Shown here piece after piece: positions 46,134-55,495 of a stretch of DNA of 64,000 bases. Source of the DNA: JAFAXD01 sp963833605. Lineage in GTDB: Bacteria; Pseudomonadota; Alphaproteobacteria; Rhizobiales; Xanthobacteraceae. Both the position numbers and the translations under genes were made by a program. Location: contig CAWHYZ010000032.1 of assembly GCA_963833605.1 (NCBI GenBank), positions 62,001 through 126,000 of the forward strand. Reading direction: 5' to 3'. Position 1 is the first letter of the stretch; the number at the start of each line of letters is the position of its first letter. The notes beneath the pieces are model-generated. The model did no database searches, was not told the DNA's origin, and saw only the letters and a program-made list of their open reading frames with translations.

Positions 46134-47123
46134 TTATTGATTGACGAATTGTGGTGCGTAGACGTCGCCGGGAGCAACCGGCGAATTGAGTTTGAACGCA
46201 CCGTTGACAACGTCGAGGGTCGCCTGAATGCGCGCCGGGTCGATCACACCCAGCGCCGTTCCCGGAACCTGGGCGAGTTGAGCCACGGCTTCGGTCTCGC
46301 CTTGCGCAACCTGCGCATCCACCTCCGCGCGATATTTGTGCATGATCTTCCCGGCCTCGGCAGGATCCGCGAAGGCGGTTTGCATTCCCCGGATCGTCGC
46401 CCGGACAAAGCGGCGGACGAGGTCGGGATTGTTCTTGATCGTGGTCTGGCTCGCGATGATGCCGTTGCCGTAATAGCTCAAGCCCGGATCCGAGTAGGCG
46501 AAGCGAACCAACTTGTTGGGCGCGACGCTCGCGCGCAGCAGCGGCTCTCCCACCGTGAACTGACCAACGCACGGCACCTTGCCGGTGGCCAGCAGACCGG
46601 GGAGCGCCGAACTGCTCGCCACCACCCAGCGCACTTTGGAAGCATCGATCGCCGCCGCCTTCGCGAAGGCCGGGAACATGTCGGGGATCGACCCCCCGGC
46701 CGGATTGGCGATCGAATTGCCTTCGAGGTCCTTCGGCGTTTTCAGGCCGGCATCCTCGCGGCAGAAGATCGCTTGCGGCGGCTTCGCGTAGACGATCGCG
46801 ACCAGCTGCACCGGGATTTGATCATTGGCACGGGCCAGCACCAGCGAGCCCGCGTCGGCAAAGCCGAACGTCGCATTGCCGGCGCCCACCTGCCGGATCG
46901 CGTCGACCGATCCCTGGCCGGGAATAAACCGCACGTCGAGGCCGGCGTCGCGGTAGTAGCCCTTTTCGAGCGCAACGAAAAAGTAGGCGTGACGGCCGTT
47001 GAAGCCGAAGTCGGTGATCACCGACACATTGTCGGCCGCGCGCACACGCTGCGCGCACAGCAGCGCCGGCAGCATCGTCGTGGCAATCAGGAGAGCACGG
47101 ATTGCGATCTGCATGCCTCGCAT
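46134..47123 (-). CDS. NMT1/SsuA-type ABC substrate-binding protein, paralogue 2
   Basis: A 329-residue periplasmic binding protein. The start at 47123 has AAGGAG 6 bases upstream; an ATG at 47129 lies too close to it. A signal peptide ends QRVRAA near residue 28, followed by VITDFGFNGRHAYFFVALEK. It differs from the other paralogues at KVPCVGQFTVGEPLL and PAGGSIPDMF, so the ligand may differ. It is divergent from the DUF1445-Ggt-DpaL-M20 operon, with the shared operator at 47196-47211 in between. Confidence 0.9.
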   Translation of the reverse strand: MRGMQIAIRALLIATTMLPALLCAQRVRAADNVSVITDFGFNGRHAYFFVALEKGYYRDAGLDVRFIPGQGSVDAIRQVGAGNATFGFADAGSLVLARANDQIPVQLVAIVYAKPPQAIFCREDAGLKTPKDLEGNSIANPAGGSIPDMFPAFAKAAAIDASKVRWVVASSSALPGLLATGKVPCVGQFTVGEPLLRASVAPNKLVRFAYSDPGLSYYGNGIIASQTTIKNNPDLVRRFVRATIRGMQTAFADPAEAGKIMHKYRAEVDAQVAQGETEAVAQLAQVPGTALGVIDPARIQATLDVVNGAFKLNSPVAPGDVYAPQFVNQ

Positions 47124-47195
47124 CGTCATCTCCTTGCGGCGGCAACGCGCGCGACGCCGTTGAGCGGACCTTGACCGGACGATCCAAATCGTATG

Positions 47196-47211
47196 TTTTA
47201 GTATACAAAAT
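47196..47211. promoter_or_regulatory. candidate GntR operator 1, TTTTAGTATACAAAAT
   Basis: Sixteen bases identical to the reverse complement of site 3 (58512-58527). It contains TTAGTATACAA, which fits the FadR/FCD GntR consensus TNGT-N2-ACNA on the other strand. It lies 73 bases upstream of the binding-protein start (minus) and 70 bases upstream of the DUF1445 start (plus), so it could control both directions. Confidence 0.7.
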
Positions 47212-47280
47212 TGCAAACCCTTTGCCGATGGCCGGACGCACGGCCACCCCTCGTGAGGACCTCAATTCTCGGTTGGACGC

Positions 47281-48096
47281 ATGTCTTCATTCCCATTTCG
47301 AAACGCCGTGACCTGGGATCGCTCCGATCCGCGCGCGACCCGTCACGCGATTCGCTCGGGGGCCTATACGGGATACACCGCCGGCATCGCGCCCGGCCAC
47401 GTACAGGCCAATATCTGCATTCTTCCGCGCGCGTGGACCGAAGACTTTCTGCTGTACTGCCAAAGAAACCCGAAGCCCTGTCCGCTCATTGCCCGCTCCG
47501 ATCCGGGCGACCCGCGCTTGCCGACCCTGGGCGACGATCTCGACATCCGCACCGACGTGCCGCGCTATCATGTGTTCCGTGACGGCAGCTTCGTGGAGGA
47601 AGTCAGCGACATCCGCCGCTACTGGAGCGATGATCTGGTGACGTTCGCGCTCGGCTGCTCGTTCTCGTTCGAAGAGGCGATGCTCGAAGCCGGGCTGCGT
47701 CTCAAGTTCCTGGAACGCAACGATGTCGCCGGGGTGTACGTCACCAATGTCGAGACCGTACCTGCAGGCCCGTTCCGCGGACCCCTGCTGGTGACCATGC
47801 GGGCGTTCAAGCCGGCCGACGCCATTCGCGCCATTCAGATCACGTCGCGATTTCCCAATGTTCACGGCGCGCCCGTTCACATCGGCAGGCCCGAAAGCAT
47901 CGGCGTCGACCTTGCCGACCGCTATCAGAACGTTGGCGACGGCGACGTGGCCGATGACGAGATCGCCGTGTTCTGGGCCTGCGGATTGACGCCGCAGCTC
48001 GCGGTCAAGAACGCCAAGCCACCGCTGTGTATCACCCACGCCCCGTCCTCGATGCTGGTCACGGACTTGCGCAACGCAAGTCTCGCGGTGCTGTAG
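47281..48096 (+). CDS. DUF1445/UPF0317 putative hydro-lyase (D-glutamate cyclase family)
   Basis: A 271-residue protein of the PF07286 type, with the conserved N-terminal block (AYTGYTAGIAPGHVQANICI and LPRAWTEDFLLYCQRNPKPC) and CSFSFEEAM. Its relatives include vertebrate D-glutamate cyclase, which interconverts D-glutamate and 5-oxo-D-proline, but bacterial members are often only called hydro-lyases. It is the first gene of a four-gene operon with overlapping or closely spaced genes and lies directly behind the divergent operator region. Confidence 0.87.
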   Translation: MSSFPFRNAVTWDRSDPRATRHAIRSGAYTGYTAGIAPGHVQANICILPRAWTEDFLLYCQRNPKPCPLIARSDPGDPRLPTLGDDLDIRTDVPRYHVFRDGSFVEEVSDIRRYWSDDLVTFALGCSFSFEEAMLEAGLRLKFLERNDVAGVYVTNVETVPAGPFRGPLLVTMRAFKPADAIRAIQITSRFPNVHGAPVHIGRPESIGVDLADRYQNVGDGDVADDEIAVFWACGLTPQLAVKNAKPPLCITHAPSSMLVTDLRNASLAVL

Positions 48097-48102
48097 CAAT
48101 CG

Positions 48103-49692
48103 ATGCGCGACTTCGAACGGCCGGGTCGCTCCGAGGCGCTGGGCACCCAGGGCATGGCCGCGACCTCGCATCCGCTCGCCACGCTGACCGCCCTCGATGT
48201 GCTGCGCGGCGGCGGCAATGCGATCGACGCCGCGATCGCCGCGGTTGCCGTCCTGGGCGTGGTCGAGCCCACGCAAACCGGCATCGGAGGAGACTGCTTC
48301 GCGCTCCTGATGCTGGGAGGCGAAGGGAGGGTGCGAGCCATCAACGGGTCCGGCTGGGCCCCAAAGGCGGCCACCCTCGACCGGTTCAAGGCGCTCGGAC
48401 TCGCCGCGATCGCAACCGAAACCGCCCATTCGGTCACCGTGCCGGGCGCGGTCGCCACGTGGGCGCGCCTGGTCGCCGATCACGGCACGATTGAATTCGG
48501 GCGTCTGCTGCAGCCGGCGATCACAATCGCCGAGCAGGGCTATCCGGTCACCGAGCGCGTGGCGCGCGATTGGGCCAAGCAGGTCGACAAGCTGAGCCGA
48601 ACCGCGGCCGCCGCACAAGAATTGCTGTTCGACGGCAAGGCACCGGACCGCGGAATGATCCATCGCCAAGGCGGGCTTGCGGCCGCCTTGCGCAGCATCG
48701 CAACGGACGGTCCGGCCGCCTTTTACGACGGCTGGATTGCTCGCGCCATGGTCGCGACCCTGCGCGCGCTCGGCGGCTTCCACACACTCGATGACTTCAG
48801 CAGCTTCCAGCCGGAATATGTCGATCCTATTTCCGTGAGCTACCGCGGGTTCGACCTGTGGGAATGCCCCCCCAACGGCCAGGGGGCTGCGGCACTGATC
48901 ATGGCAAAGGCGCTGGACGGTTTCGATCTCGGACGATGGGACGCGGAGTCGCCGGAACGCTACCACGTGATCGCGGAGATCGGGCGTCATGCCTATGCGG
49001 ATCGCGATTGCTTCATCGGCGACCCAAGAAACGGTCGCATACCGGTCGAAGCCTTGTTGTCGGCGGAACGCGCCGCCAAACTGCGGCAACGGGTGGATCC
49101 CGATCACCGGCAGGCAGACCTGACGCCGGTTGCCTGCCCCGAGCAGCGCGACACCACGTTCCTCGCCGTCGTGGATCGCGACCGCAACACGATTGCGCTC
49201 ATCAACTCGATCTTCGACGATTTCGGCAGCGGAATCGTCTGTCCAGCCGCGGGCGTCATCTTTCACAACCGCGCCGCCGGTTTCAGCCTTGAGCCTGGCC
49301 ACCCCAACGCGATCGCGGGGCGCAAGCGCCCGCTCAACACCATCATTCCGGCGCTGCTGACCAAAGCCGGAAAGGCGGTGATGCCGTTCGGGGTGACCGG
49401 TGGTCATTTCCAGCCGACCGGGCAGATGCAGATCCTGAGCAACATTCTCGATCACGGCATGGGCCTTCAGGAGGCGATCGACCGGCCGCGCATTTTCGCG
49501 CGCGGCGACGCGTTCGAGGTCGAGGGCACGGTGGCGCCGGCCGCCCTCGCCGGCCTGCGCGCACGCGGTCATGACGTACGGCGCGCCGCGAATCCGTTAG
49601 GGACCGCGCAGGCAATCTGGATCGATGCAGCGGCGGGCATCTTGCGCGGGGGAGCCGACGGGCGCCGGGACGGAATCGCGTTGGGCTGGTGA
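48103..49692 (+). CDS. gamma-glutamyltransferase-family Ntn-hydrolase
   Basis: A 529-residue Ggt-family protein. The autocleavage Thr, which becomes the nucleophile, lies in EQRDTTFLAVVD (Thr351 or Thr352), and glutamate-binding positions are in the GGHFQPTGQMQ region. It lacks a signal peptide, so it is cytoplasmic, unlike classical periplasmic Ggt. Cytoplasmic homologues include acylases that hydrolyse amides of non-glutamyl substrates. It is 6 bases after the DUF1445 gene and overlaps dpaL (ATGA-like), so it works in the same pathway. Confidence 0.88.
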   Translation: MRDFERPGRSEALGTQGMAATSHPLATLTALDVLRGGGNAIDAAIAAVAVLGVVEPTQTGIGGDCFALLMLGGEGRVRAINGSGWAPKAATLDRFKALGLAAIATETAHSVTVPGAVATWARLVADHGTIEFGRLLQPAITIAEQGYPVTERVARDWAKQVDKLSRTAAAAQELLFDGKAPDRGMIHRQGGLAAALRSIATDGPAAFYDGWIARAMVATLRALGGFHTLDDFSSFQPEYVDPISVSYRGFDLWECPPNGQGAAALIMAKALDGFDLGRWDAESPERYHVIAEIGRHAYADRDCFIGDPRNGRIPVEALLSAERAAKLRQRVDPDHRQADLTPVACPEQRDTTFLAVVDRDRNTIALINSIFDDFGSGIVCPAAGVIFHNRAAGFSLEPGHPNAIAGRKRPLNTIIPALLTKAGKAVMPFGVTGGHFQPTGQMQILSNILDHGMGLQEAIDRPRIFARGDAFEVEGTVAPAALAGLRARGHDVRRAANPLGTAQAIWIDAAAGILRGGADGRRDGIALGW

Positions 49693-50945
49693 GCATGAGC
49701 GGGACGCACTTGCTGACGGGCGGCTTTCATCTGTTCGTGAATCCGCGCGCGACGCGCGACGCGGCGTTTGATGCGGACGGCCGCGCCGCCATCCTGAGCC
49801 TTGCGGCGTTCGCCGATGCGAAGCGCGAAATCGCGTCATGGCCCGGCTATGGCGCGACCCCGCTGCGGTCGCTGCACGGTCTCGCGGCCAGAGCCGGCGT
49901 CGGTTCGATCTTTTTCAAGGACGAAGGCTCTCGCTTCGGCCTGGGCAGCTTCAAGGCGCTCGGCGGCGCCTATGCGGTATTCCGGCTGCTGCGAGACATC
50001 ATCCACTCCCGCACCGGAAAACTCGCCACTTCGCGCGATCTCATGGACGGACGACACGCGGACATCGTCTCCAACATCACCGTCACGTGCGCGACAGACG
50101 GCAACCATGGCAGGTCGGTCGCCTGGGGTGCGCAGACGTTCGGGTGCCGCTGCGTGATCTATGTGCACGAAACCGTCACCGCCCAACGCTGTCAGGCGAT
50201 CGCGGCCTACGGGGCCGAGGTGCGGCGCGTGCCCGGAACGTATGATGACGCCGTACGCGCCGCCGCCGCAGATGCCGAGGCCCACGATTGGCATGTGGTC
50301 TCGGACACGTCCTACGAGGGCTACACGAAGATCCCGCGCGACGTGATGCAGGGCTACAGCCTGATGGTCGAGGAGGCGCTCGAAGCGATGCCTGGAAATC
50401 GACCGCCGAGCCACGTGTTCGTGCAGGGCGGCGTTGGAGGGCTCGCCGCCGGGGTCTGTTCCTATCTGTGGGAGCGGTTCGAAGCCGACCGCCCACGCCT
50501 CGTCGTGGTCGAGCCCGACAAGGCCGATTGCCTGTATCGCAGCGCCGTCGCCGGCCGGCCGACGGTGGTGGACGGCCCGCTCGACACGATCATGGCGGGG
50601 CTTGCGTGCGGAGAGGTGTCGCTGCTCGCCTGGGAGATTCTGGAGGTCGGCGCGGATGCGTTCATGACCGTCGGCGACGAGGCCGCCCTTGAATGCATGC
50701 GTCTGCTCGCCGACGGGCGTTTTGGCGACAGCCCCGTGGTTGCCGGGGAATCCGCCGTCGCAGGTCTCGTTGGACTGCTGCTGGCGAGTGACGATGCGGA
50801 CGCGCGCCGGAGGCTCGGCCTCAATGGCGACGCATCGGTTCTGTTGTTCGGCACCGAGGGGGCGACCGATCCCATCGTCTACCGGCGCGTCGTTGGTCGC
50901 AGCGCCGAGGACGTGGCCCATGGAACGGGCCTGCAACCCGCATGA
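49689..50945 (+). CDS. dpaL: diaminopropionate ammonia-lyase-like PLP enzyme
   Basis: A 418-residue fold-type II PLP enzyme. The Schiff-base Lys is Lys89 in GSFKALGG, preceded by FFKDEGSRFGLGSF. The phosphate-binding Gly loop is FVQGGVGGLAAG, and TDGNHGRSVAW is the Asn/substrate loop, as in YgeX/DpaL. It converts 2,3-diaminopropionate to pyruvate and two ammonia; related members act on other beta-substituted amino acids. Its start overlaps the Ggt gene and its stop overlaps the M20 gene. It is the enzyme that most defines the pathway chemistry: an alpha,beta-elimination yielding ammonia. Confidence 0.88.
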   Translation: MSMSGTHLLTGGFHLFVNPRATRDAAFDADGRAAILSLAAFADAKREIASWPGYGATPLRSLHGLAARAGVGSIFFKDEGSRFGLGSFKALGGAYAVFRLLRDIIHSRTGKLATSRDLMDGRHADIVSNITVTCATDGNHGRSVAWGAQTFGCRCVIYVHETVTAQRCQAIAAYGAEVRRVPGTYDDAVRAAAADAEAHDWHVVSDTSYEGYTKIPRDVMQGYSLMVEEALEAMPGNRPPSHVFVQGGVGGLAAGVCSYLWERFEADRPRLVVVEPDKADCLYRSAVAGRPTVVDGPLDTIMAGLACGEVSLLAWEILEVGADAFMTVGDEAALECMRLLADGRFGDSPVVAGESAVAGLVGLLLASDDADARRRLGLNGDASVLLFGTEGATDPIVYRRVVGRSAEDVAHGTGLQPA

Positions 50946-52171
50946 CCACAGCCATGGGCACCATGCACGGCCTTACCGAATCGATCGATCGCGACATCGA
51001 CGCCAGGCGCGACGACCTCATCGATCTGTGCCGACAGCTTGTGGCGGCGCCCAGCGTCAATCCGCCGGGGCGCACCACCGAGGTGGCGCAAGTCGTGCGC
51101 CGCTATCTCACCAACTACGGCATGGCGAGTGAAGTTGTCGCCGCCGACGACGATGCCCCCAACGTCGTCGCTCAAATCAATGGACGATCGGCCGGGCGCC
51201 ACGTCGTATTCAACGCCCACATGGACACGATGGAAGCGGGTGACGAATCGCAGTGGAGCGTGCCGGTGCTTGAACTCACGCGCCGCGACGGTCGGCTTTA
51301 CGGCCTCGGCATGGGAAACATGAAAGGGGCTCTGGCCGCGATGTGTCTTGCCGCCGCGATCCTGCACCGCCGCCGCGAGGCCTGGAACGGCCGGTTGTCG
51401 ATGACGGCTGTTTCCGACGAGGTCATGTTTGGCGACAGAGGCACGGTATTCCTTCTGCGCAACCGCCCCGACCTGGCGGGCGACTTCCTGATCAGCGGCG
51501 AAGGCCCGGGCTCCATGGATTGCGCGGTCGCCGAGAAGGGTTTGCTCTGGGTCGACATCGAGGCCCGCGGGGCGCCCGGCCATTCGTCCAGGGCGCTGCA
51601 CCGAGAAACGGCGGTGATGAAGCTCGCGGCCGTTCTCAGGCGGCTCGACGCGATCAACGATCTCTACGCCACCGTGCCGCCGGAACTCGCGGGCATCGAG
51701 GGCGGCGACGGCAATGTCGGTTTGCGCGTGTCTCTCAACGCCGGCACGATCGCGGCCGGCACCGTGCGCAGTCAGATCGCCACCAGCGCCCAGGCCCAGC
51801 TCGATTTGCGCCTGCCGCCCGGAATCGCCGCCCAGGATATGGCGGATCGGATCCGATCTGAGTGCGCCGGTGATGCCGGCATCGATGTCACGATAATCAA
51901 GGCGTGGGACGCCAACTGGGTCGCGCTGCAGAACCCGCTCGTGGTCGAGCTCATGGCCGCGGCCGAGGCGGTGCGCAGCCGTCGCCCCTCCTACGTCGTG
52001 CGGCTTCCGGGCAGCGATGCCCGCAGGTGGCGCGACCTCGGCGTACCCGCCGTCTGCTATGGGCCGCAGCCTGATCTCTCCGCCGGCATCGATGATTATG
52101 CGTACGAGCAGGACGTCATCGACTGCGCCAAGATCTATGCGCGCACGGCGTTGATGCTGATGAACCGGTAG
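50942..52171 (+). CDS. M20-family (ArgE/DapE/CPG2-like) amidohydrolase with unusual metal-site residues
   Basis: A 409-residue M20 protein with catalytic and dimerisation domains. The metal-binding His-Asp of FNAHMDTM (about residue 93) is intact, but the bridging Asp in the usual DMKG is Asn (GMGNMKG), the usual E-E pair reads E-V (SDEVMFG), and the C-terminal His of the HxxxE block appears as Asp (GIDDYAYEQD). It might have changed metal use, bind ligand without hydrolysis, or have a different catalytic set. It is the last gene of the DUF1445-Ggt-DpaL operon and ends just before the convergent acyl-CoA ligase gene. Confidence 0.86.
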   Translation: MTTAMGTMHGLTESIDRDIDARRDDLIDLCRQLVAAPSVNPPGRTTEVAQVVRRYLTNYGMASEVVAADDDAPNVVAQINGRSAGRHVVFNAHMDTMEAGDESQWSVPVLELTRRDGRLYGLGMGNMKGALAAMCLAAAILHRRREAWNGRLSMTAVSDEVMFGDRGTVFLLRNRPDLAGDFLISGEGPGSMDCAVAEKGLLWVDIEARGAPGHSSRALHRETAVMKLAAVLRRLDAINDLYATVPPELAGIEGGDGNVGLRVSLNAGTIAAGTVRSQIATSAQAQLDLRLPPGIAAQDMADRIRSECAGDAGIDVTIIKAWDANWVALQNPLVVELMAAAEAVRSRRPSYVVRLPGSDARRWRDLGVPAVCYGPQPDLSAGIDDYAYEQDVIDCAKIYARTALMLMNR

Positions 52172-52205
52172 TGTCCTCGAGCCCCAACATTTGCGCTGAA
52201 ACTTC

Positions 52206-53583
52206 TCAACGGGTGGCCTCGACCAGCAGCGTCAGGGCCCGCGCAGCTTCGCGCGTCGTCCTGAACACCGGAACGTTTGCACCCTCGACCTCGGTGATCC
52301 AGCGCTGGCCCGCGCTGCCCCCGTAGACGACGAGCGCCACCGGTTTGTCGTGGCGTTGCCGCAACCGCTTGAGCAGCTCCCCGAAGCCGGCAAAGTCAGC
52401 GTTCGCTGGCGCCAACAACGTGCACAGCACGATGTCGACGTTCGGGTCGGCGAAGACGGCGCTCAAGCCGACCTCATGCGCTTCTCGCGGTCCTTTGACG
52501 TCGATGCCGATCCAGAAGTCGAACGGGTTCGCAGGTTCGAGCCACTCGGGCAGAATGCTTCGCATGGCGGAAATCGTCTGCGGCGCAAGGGTCGCGAGCG
52601 CAAGGCCGCCCTGCACGATGAGGTCGGTCGAGATCACGCCAAGCGCGCCACTGGTCGTCGCAATACCGACGCGGTTGCCGGCAGGTCGCGGCAGCAGCGC
52701 GAGCGCGCGCAGCGCATTGAGAAAATCGGCCTCATCCTCCGCCCGCGCGATCCCGTATTGGCGCAGCGCGCCGTCGAGCAGCTCGTCGTCGGTCGCCAGC
52801 GAGCCGGTATGGGACGAGGAAGCACGTGCGCCCTCCTGGGTCCGTCCGGGTTTGAGCATGACGATCGGCTTGGTGCGGCGAACTTCGCTGGCCTTTTGCA
52901 GAAAGCCACGCGGATTCCTGATGCTCTCCACGTAAAGGCCGATGACCTTGGTTCCTGGATCGCTGGCGGCGAAATTCAGGAAGTCGAGCTCATCGACGTT
53001 CGATCTTATTTCCGACGTCGATGCTTTTCGACACCGGCAACCGCTGCGTTGCGGCACTCATCACCTCCAGCATCACGGCGCCGGTGAAAATGCCGGTCTG
53101 AGTGAAAAACGAGACCCCGCCCTTTTCCCAGTGCGGGAAATTCACGAAGCTCCCCATCATGCCGCAATCAGCATTCACCATTCCGATGGTGTTGGGGCCA
53201 GCCATGAGCAAGCCGGATTGGCCGGCAATTTCCCGCAACCGGTCCTCGTCCGCGCGCCCCTGGCTGCTCGCCTCGGAAAATCCCGCCGTGATGATGCATG
53301 CGGCGCCGGCCTTCGCGTCCACGCATTGTTTGATCGCCGCTTCAACATGAGCCTGCGGCAGCACGATGTAGACGAGGTCAATGCGCTCCGGCACCTCGGC
53401 CAGTGTCGCGTATGCCTTGCGCCCCATGATCTCGCCGCCGCCGCGGTTGATCGGATAAAGCGTACCTTTGAAGCCGCCCTTGGCCAGGTTGTCGAACAGG
53501 ACACCGCCGGACTTGGTCGGGTTGGACGAGGCTCCGATGACCGCAATGGAGCGTGGAGCAACCAAGGCCCGAATGTCTCTCAT
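52206..53583 (-). pseudogene. ADP-forming acyl-CoA ligase, alpha-type subunit, one frameshift
   Basis: An NDP-forming acyl-CoA synthetase alpha domain (CoA-binding fold): N-terminus VAPRSIAVIGASSNPTKSG, then TAGFSEASSQG, LLMAGPNTIGM and the SSHTGSLATDDELLDGALRQ region. It converts an acyl-CoA to the acid with ATP formation, or the reverse. The frame is broken at about 53004, where one extra base (AAGATCG for AAGTCG) is the simplest explanation; on repair the protein is about 458 residues. Its start overlaps the beta-subunit stop (TGATG), so the two are one transcription and translation unit. Confidence 0.84.
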
Positions 53584-54321
53584 CAGCGCGCCTCCTCGAC
53601 ACGAAGCACGATCAGCGCATCGAGGGCGAGGATACCCCGGTCGGTGACCGTCAACGGGTTGATTTCGATTTCGGAAATCGCTTCTGCGATGCCGGCCTGG
53701 CCGGACAGATCGGACAGGGCGCGGATCGCTGCCTTCAGACTCTGGCGATCTGCCGGACGACTGCCGCGAACGCCATCGAGAATGCGAGTCGCCGGCTTTT
53801 CGGTCAGCAGGGCGTCGATGTCGGCGTCGCGCAGCGGCGCCAATCGAAAGGATACCTGACGCAGCAGCTCGACGAAGATGCCACCAAGCCCGAACATGAC
53901 GGCCGGCCCGAACTGGCGATCGATGCGCAGGCCCAGGATCCATTCGGGTTGCGCCGGCCGGTACGCCTCGACCAGGAATCCGATCGAGAACCACGTCAGG
54001 CCTCGCCTGGCGCACCCGCGCGGCGATTGTTTCGCAGGCCGCCGCGGCCGCGGCCGCGGTCTCGACCGGAAACATTATTCCGCCCGCATCGGTCTTGTGG
54101 GTCAGCGCCGACGACACCGCTTTCACCACGACCGGCGGCCGGATTTCGTCGAGCGCAGCCGCCGCCTCGGCCGATCCGGAGACGACGCGACCGGGGGGAA
54201 CCGGAATTCCCAGCGCACGCAGAAACGCCTTCGAATCCGGTTCCGACAGCGTGCGCTGGCCACGCGCGCGCGCGCGTGCGATCAGTCCGACGACATCCTG
54301 ACCTGGCTTGCTCGCGGGCAT
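53583..54321 (-). pseudogene. ADP-forming acyl-CoA ligase, ATP-grasp (beta) subunit, one frameshift
   Basis: An ATP-grasp subunit of about 245 residues: TLSEPDSKAFLRALGIPVPP, then VVVKAVSSALTHKTDAGG, then (after the break) GFLVEAYRP, FGPAVMFGLGGIFVELLR and a C-terminal ISEIEINPLTV metal-binding segment. The frame shifts at about 53991, where one extra G (GACGTGG) explains it. It forms the second half of the ligase with the overlapping alpha gene. It lies 22 bases after the zinc alcohol dehydrogenase gene, and the operon continues from the oxygenase at 56.5 kb. No clear ribosome-binding site precedes ATG 54321. Confidence 0.82.
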
Positions 54322-54343
54322 CGGGCGAACCACGCACTGCGCC

Positions 54344-55387
54344 TTAGTGATCGATGCGCAGAAGGACCTTGCCGAACTGCTTGGCCGACTCCAGATAGCG
54401 GTGCGCATCGGCGGCTTCGCGCAGCGGAAAGACGCGGTCGATGACCGTCTTCAGTTTGCCGTTGGCCAGCAAAGGCATCATGATCTCGAGATCGTGCTTG
54501 GTCGCGCTGTTGGAGCCGATGATCTGCAACTCCTTGTGAAAGATATACTGTACGGCGATCGTGCACTCGTATGACTTGGTGCCGCCAACGGTGATCAGCC
54601 GCCCGCCACGCGTCAGGCAGCGGATGGACTTGTCCAGGAAGTCGCCGCCGACGTGTTCGACCACGACGTCGACGCCGCGCTTGTTGGTGCGACGCAAGAT
54701 CTCTTCGGTGAAATCGGTCTCGTTGTAGTTGATGGTCTCGTCCGCGCCGAGCTCCTTCGCTTTCTGCAACTTCCACTCGGCGCTGGACGTGGTGTAGACG
54801 TAAGCGCCTGCGAGCTTGCCGATCTGGATCGCCGCCATGCTCACGCCTGAACTGGCCGAATTGACGAGCACGGTCTCGCCGGCCTGCAGACGACCGCGGT
54901 CGATCAGCATGTGCCACGCCGTGCCGAACGCATTGGGAAACGCTGCAGCCGCTTCGAAACTGACCTCCGGCGGCAGGGCAATCAGATGGTTCGCCGGAAG
55001 CTTGACGTATTGCGCATAGGCGCCGTGCTCGTGGGCCCCGAGATAACGATAATCCCGGGCGCATCGATTGTGGTGTCCAGCCATGCATTGTTCACAGCGG
55101 CCGCACGGCAAAATCCACCAGCTGGTGACACGGGCGCCGAGCGGCAGGTCGCACGCCGTCTCGGGGCCAAGCGCAACCAGCTCGCCGCCGAAATCGCCAC
55201 CGAGGATGTGGGGAAACCTGCCCTTGTTGGGTTTGTAGCGACCGGCACGCGCCATCAGATCGTAACCGTTGAGGCCGACCGCATGGACCTTGACCAGCGC
55301 TTCACCGCGTTGCGGTTTCGGCACCGGAACATCCGCGTAGCGCAGGACATCCGGCTCCCCGTATTTGTCGAAAACGGTCGCCTTCAT
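54344..55387 (-). CDS. zinc-containing alcohol dehydrogenase (MDR family)
   Basis: A 347-residue medium-chain dehydrogenase/reductase. The catalytic-domain structural-zinc cysteines are present (CGRCEQCMAGHHNRC), and the NAD(P)-binding fold follows with SASSGVSMAAIQIGK. The start at 55387 gives the usual MKATVFDKYGEP-type N-terminus; an ATG at 55414 is possible. It could oxidise an alcohol or reduce an aldehyde, or act as a quinone-oxidoreductase-like crotonyl-type reductase. It is between the 2OG oxygenase and the acyl-CoA ligase, so a hydroxyl to carbonyl to acyl-CoA sequence is plausible (inference). Confidence 0.87.
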   Translation of the reverse strand: MKATVFDKYGEPDVLRYADVPVPKPQRGEALVKVHAVGLNGYDLMARAGRYKPNKGRFPHILGGDFGGELVALGPETACDLPLGARVTSWWILPCGRCEQCMAGHHNRCARDYRYLGAHEHGAYAQYVKLPANHLIALPPEVSFEAAAAFPNAFGTAWHMLIDRGRLQAGETVLVNSASSGVSMAAIQIGKLAGAYVYTTSSAEWKLQKAKELGADETINYNETDFTEEILRRTNKRGVDVVVEHVGGDFLDKSIRCLTRGGRLITVGGTKSYECTIAVQYIFHKELQIIGSNSATKHDLEIMMPLLANGKLKTVIDRVFPLREAADAHRYLESAKQFGKVLLRIDH

Positions 55388-55495
55388 CTGCTCTGGTATC
55401 ACGCCATCCCCCATGCGGCTCGCGCCGACGAAAAAGCCATGTTCGGTTTCCTTGCGGCACGCGGCGAGAGCCGGCGCCAAGCTTTCGAATTGCCG

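Noticed and set aside
47287..49572. 761-codon open frame on the minus strand
   Set aside because: It is antisense to the DUF1445 and Ggt genes, a common effect of third-position GC bias; the translation has no domain features.
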